From Nitrospinaceae bacterium (GTDB taxonomy: Bacteria; Nitrospinota; Nitrospinia; Nitrospinales; VA-1), in contig JAJDBA010000196.1 in NCBI GenBank assembly GCA_029261675.1, forward strand, positions 1 through 5,792: DNA of 5,792 nucleotides, given 5' to 3'. The notes beneath the pieces are model-generated. The model was not told the DNA's origin. It did not search any database and saw nothing but the letters and a program-made list of their open reading frames with translations. Position 1 is the first letter of the stretch. Each line of letters opens with the position of its first letter. The translations under genes were made by a program, and so were the position numbers. Positions 4,662 through 5,792 of the stretch are shown piece by piece.

Positions 4662-5583
4662 CGCGCCTTCGATTTCTCGCCCCGAATCCCTAGCAAAATT
4701 TCTAGGAATAGATTGGACCTTGCTCCAAGATGTTTCGAAAAATATTGATCTGAATTGGAGAAAAGGGAAAACAGAAAAAAAGTCTGATGGTTCCATTAGA
4801 CTTACGCATAGCGGCTCCCCTGTACTCAAGAAAATACATAAAAGCATAAACAGAAAAATATTAAGTACGGTTTACTATCCAAATTATTTATACGGGGGTT
4901 TGAAAAATAATTCGAATGGGACAAACCGCAATCATATTGCAAATGCCAAGCTTCACCAAGGCAAAAGACTAATTATTTCTGCTGATATTGCTGGTTTTTT
5001 TCCAAGCGTGAATGAATTGACCATTCGGAATATCTGGCAATACTTCTTTCCTTTTGCGCCAGATGTTGCAACTTTGCTAACCCGTTTGACAAGTTATCAG
5101 GATGAACTACCACAGGGATGGGGAAACAGCCCTTATCTCGCTCAATTAGTTTTCTGGAACACTGAACACCTTCTTTTAAAAAAACTACATCAGCAAAACG
5201 TTGGGTACTCGCGCTATATTGACGATTTTACCTTGTCAACAAATCAGACACTTACCAAAGAAAACCTTACTCAGTTATTTAGGGGTTTAGCTGTAATGTG
5301 CCTACAAAAAGGCACAAAGTTGAAAGGGAAGAAATGTAAAGTTGAGTCTAGGATTCGACATCAAACAGTAAATAAATTAATCATCAGTGGTGGTAAAATT
5401 TCATTACCCAAAATATATAGGAATAACCTTCGTGCTCGTGTGCATCAATTTTACTTAAAAAAGTCTAAAATGATTCCTATAGAGTGCTCGTCACAAAAGA
5501 GAAGCATCCAAGGGCAAATTAATTACCTCAAAAAATTTCATCCTTATCAAGCTAGTCAATTAGAAATAATGCTGTCGCAATAA
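4633..5583 (+). CDS. Retron-type reverse transcriptase (divergent)
   Basis: This 316-residue protein has the size and motif order of a retron RT, which primes from a 2'-OH in its own RNA and makes msDNA. Motifs visible: the N-terminal ESLAKFLGID (18-27); NAKLH (104-108), matching the retron-typical NAxxH of region X; SADIAGFFPS (116-125) with catalytic D118; LPQGWGNSP (159-167); YIDD (195-198) with D197/D198; LIISGGKISLPKIYRNNLRARVHQF (249-273), equal to the region Y/thumb; and SIQGQINYLKKFHP (291-304), like the C-terminal GxIxY...P of retrons. Departures are YIDD for YADD, WGN for the usual xPT after LPQG, and QTVNKL (244-249) where VTGL is expected. No effector domain is fused. The ATG at 4633 lies inside the HTH gene with no Shine-Dalgarno, suggesting coupling to it. 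The gene is AT-rich compared with dap. Confidence 0.9.
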   Translation: MTKDFQPQPNAPSISRPESLAKFLGIDWTLLQDVSKNIDLNWRKGKTEKKSDGSIRLTHSGSPVLKKIHKSINRKILSTVYYPNYLYGGLKNNSNGTNRNHIANAKLHQGKRLIISADIAGFFPSVNELTIRNIWQYFFPFAPDVATLLTRLTSYQDELPQGWGNSPYLAQLVFWNTEHLLLKKLHQQNVGYSRYIDDFTLSTNQTLTKENLTQLFRGLAVMCLQKGTKLKGKKCKVESRIRHQTVNKLIISGGKISLPKIYRNNLRARVHQFYLKKSKMIPIECSSQKRSIQGQINYLKKFHPYQASQLEIMLSQ

Positions 5584-5792
5584 TTCGGCATCCCGCAAAT
5601 TAATTATCCTTACTATTTATTTCAATATTTTACAATCTGAGGCCATCATTGCCCAAGATAGATTCTCCACGATAAGGTTAAGGGGTCAGATCTTTTCTTG
5701 ACTGCATCTGCATTTTCCTCCCTCCTTCGATTTAATCAGGATGACAAAGTAGAATCCACTAAAGCTGGATCGCCACGCCGCTTTGCGGCTCG
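5584..5792. other. Gene-free region downstream of the RT
   Basis: No coding region is apparent here on either strand. No good intrinsic terminator follows the RT gene. The stretch 5676-5700 (TTAAGGGGTCAGATCTTTTC then TTGAC) resembles sequence I associate with the borders of REP-associated or IS200-like Y1 transposase genes, but no transposase is in the window. The final bases hold the start of a palindromic repeat. Confidence 0.4.
5777..5789. repeat. GC-rich palindrome at window end, possible dispersed repeat
   Basis: GCCGC-TTT-GCGGC is a perfect 5-bp stem with a three-base loop. Its context (GGATCGCCAC before, CTCG after) resembles widespread intergenic repeats of the form 'GGATxGCCACG...GCTCGCxATGAC'. 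The right half, which would pair with GATCGC, is cut by the window end, so the full element cannot be seen. Confidence 0.45.

Larger units (their letters stand above)
4021..5597 (+). repeat. 10-bp direct repeat flanking the three-gene cassette
   Basis: GCATCCCGCA occurs exactly at 4021-4030, directly after the candidate a2, and at 5588-5597, five bases after the RT stop. The copies bracket the three genes but leave the RNA outside. The match stops at ten bases on both sides. It could be a remnant of an insertion or recombination event, a shared protein site, or chance. Confidence 0.3.

Noticed and set aside
4633..5583. Group II intron or other non-retron RT (Abi/DRT)
   Set aside because: The protein is only 316 residues with no maturase or HNH domain, and it has NAxxH in region X and the retron-like C-terminal GQINY...P. 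An unusual non-retron RT cannot be fully excluded.
1..5792. CRISPR array, tRNA or rRNA
   Set aside because: No regularly spaced repeats and no cloverleaf or rRNA-like sequence were seen on either strand.

Overview
The window looks like the chromosome of a Gram-negative bacterium. It has a housekeeping diaminopimelate/lysine operon, a Tat-exported protein gene, a four-helix membrane protein of the DUF2784 type and a STAS-domain protein, followed by a lower-GC accessory island. Base composition changes across the window: a sampled 60-base line in dapF (2221-2280) is about 52% G+C, and one in the reverse transcriptase gene (4861-4920) is about 32%. I cannot place the organism with confidence; a proteobacterium or a Nitrospinota-like lineage would fit.

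Region 1 (1-2786, minus strand) reads dapF, dapA, dapB and then the 5' part of a gene with a twin-arginine signal peptide. Gaps are only 15-33 bases, so this is one transcription unit. The three enzymes cover epimerisation of LL- to meso-diaminopimelate, condensation to hydroxy-tetrahydrodipicolinate, and its reduction. They supply meso-DAP for peptidoglycan and lysine. Upstream of dapF lie an intrinsic terminator and an imperfect hairpin that separate it from the DUF2784 gene. A STAS-domain gene (3381-3713, plus) is divergent from the DUF2784 gene.

Region 2 (about 3740-5583, plus strand) is the exciting part: a retron-like cassette. In order it has a promoter with two perfect dyads, a structured non-coding region that folds like an msr-msd RNA, a 78-residue protein with no family I recognise, a 100-residue XRE-type helix-turn-helix protein, and a 316-residue retron-type reverse transcriptase. 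The RNA candidate has 8-bp complementary ends at 3825-3832 and 4013-4020, two adjacent stem-loops, a T run and a long imperfect stem. The HTH and RT genes overlap by 29 bases. The RT keeps the retron-typical NAxxH motif but has YIDD at the catalytic site, LPQGWGNSP instead of the usual LPQGxxTSP, and no VTG triplet in the region Y equivalent. It is therefore probably a divergent retron. A plausible model is that the RT makes msDNA from the RNA, the HTH protein represses the promoter or acts with the msDNA, and the 78-residue protein is an effector or accessory factor.

Region 3 (5584-5792) has no gene. It carries a 10-base copy of a sequence from the 3' edge of the RNA region, a stretch resembling sequences seen near REP-associated (Y1) transposases, and the start of a GC-rich palindromic repeat cut by the window end.
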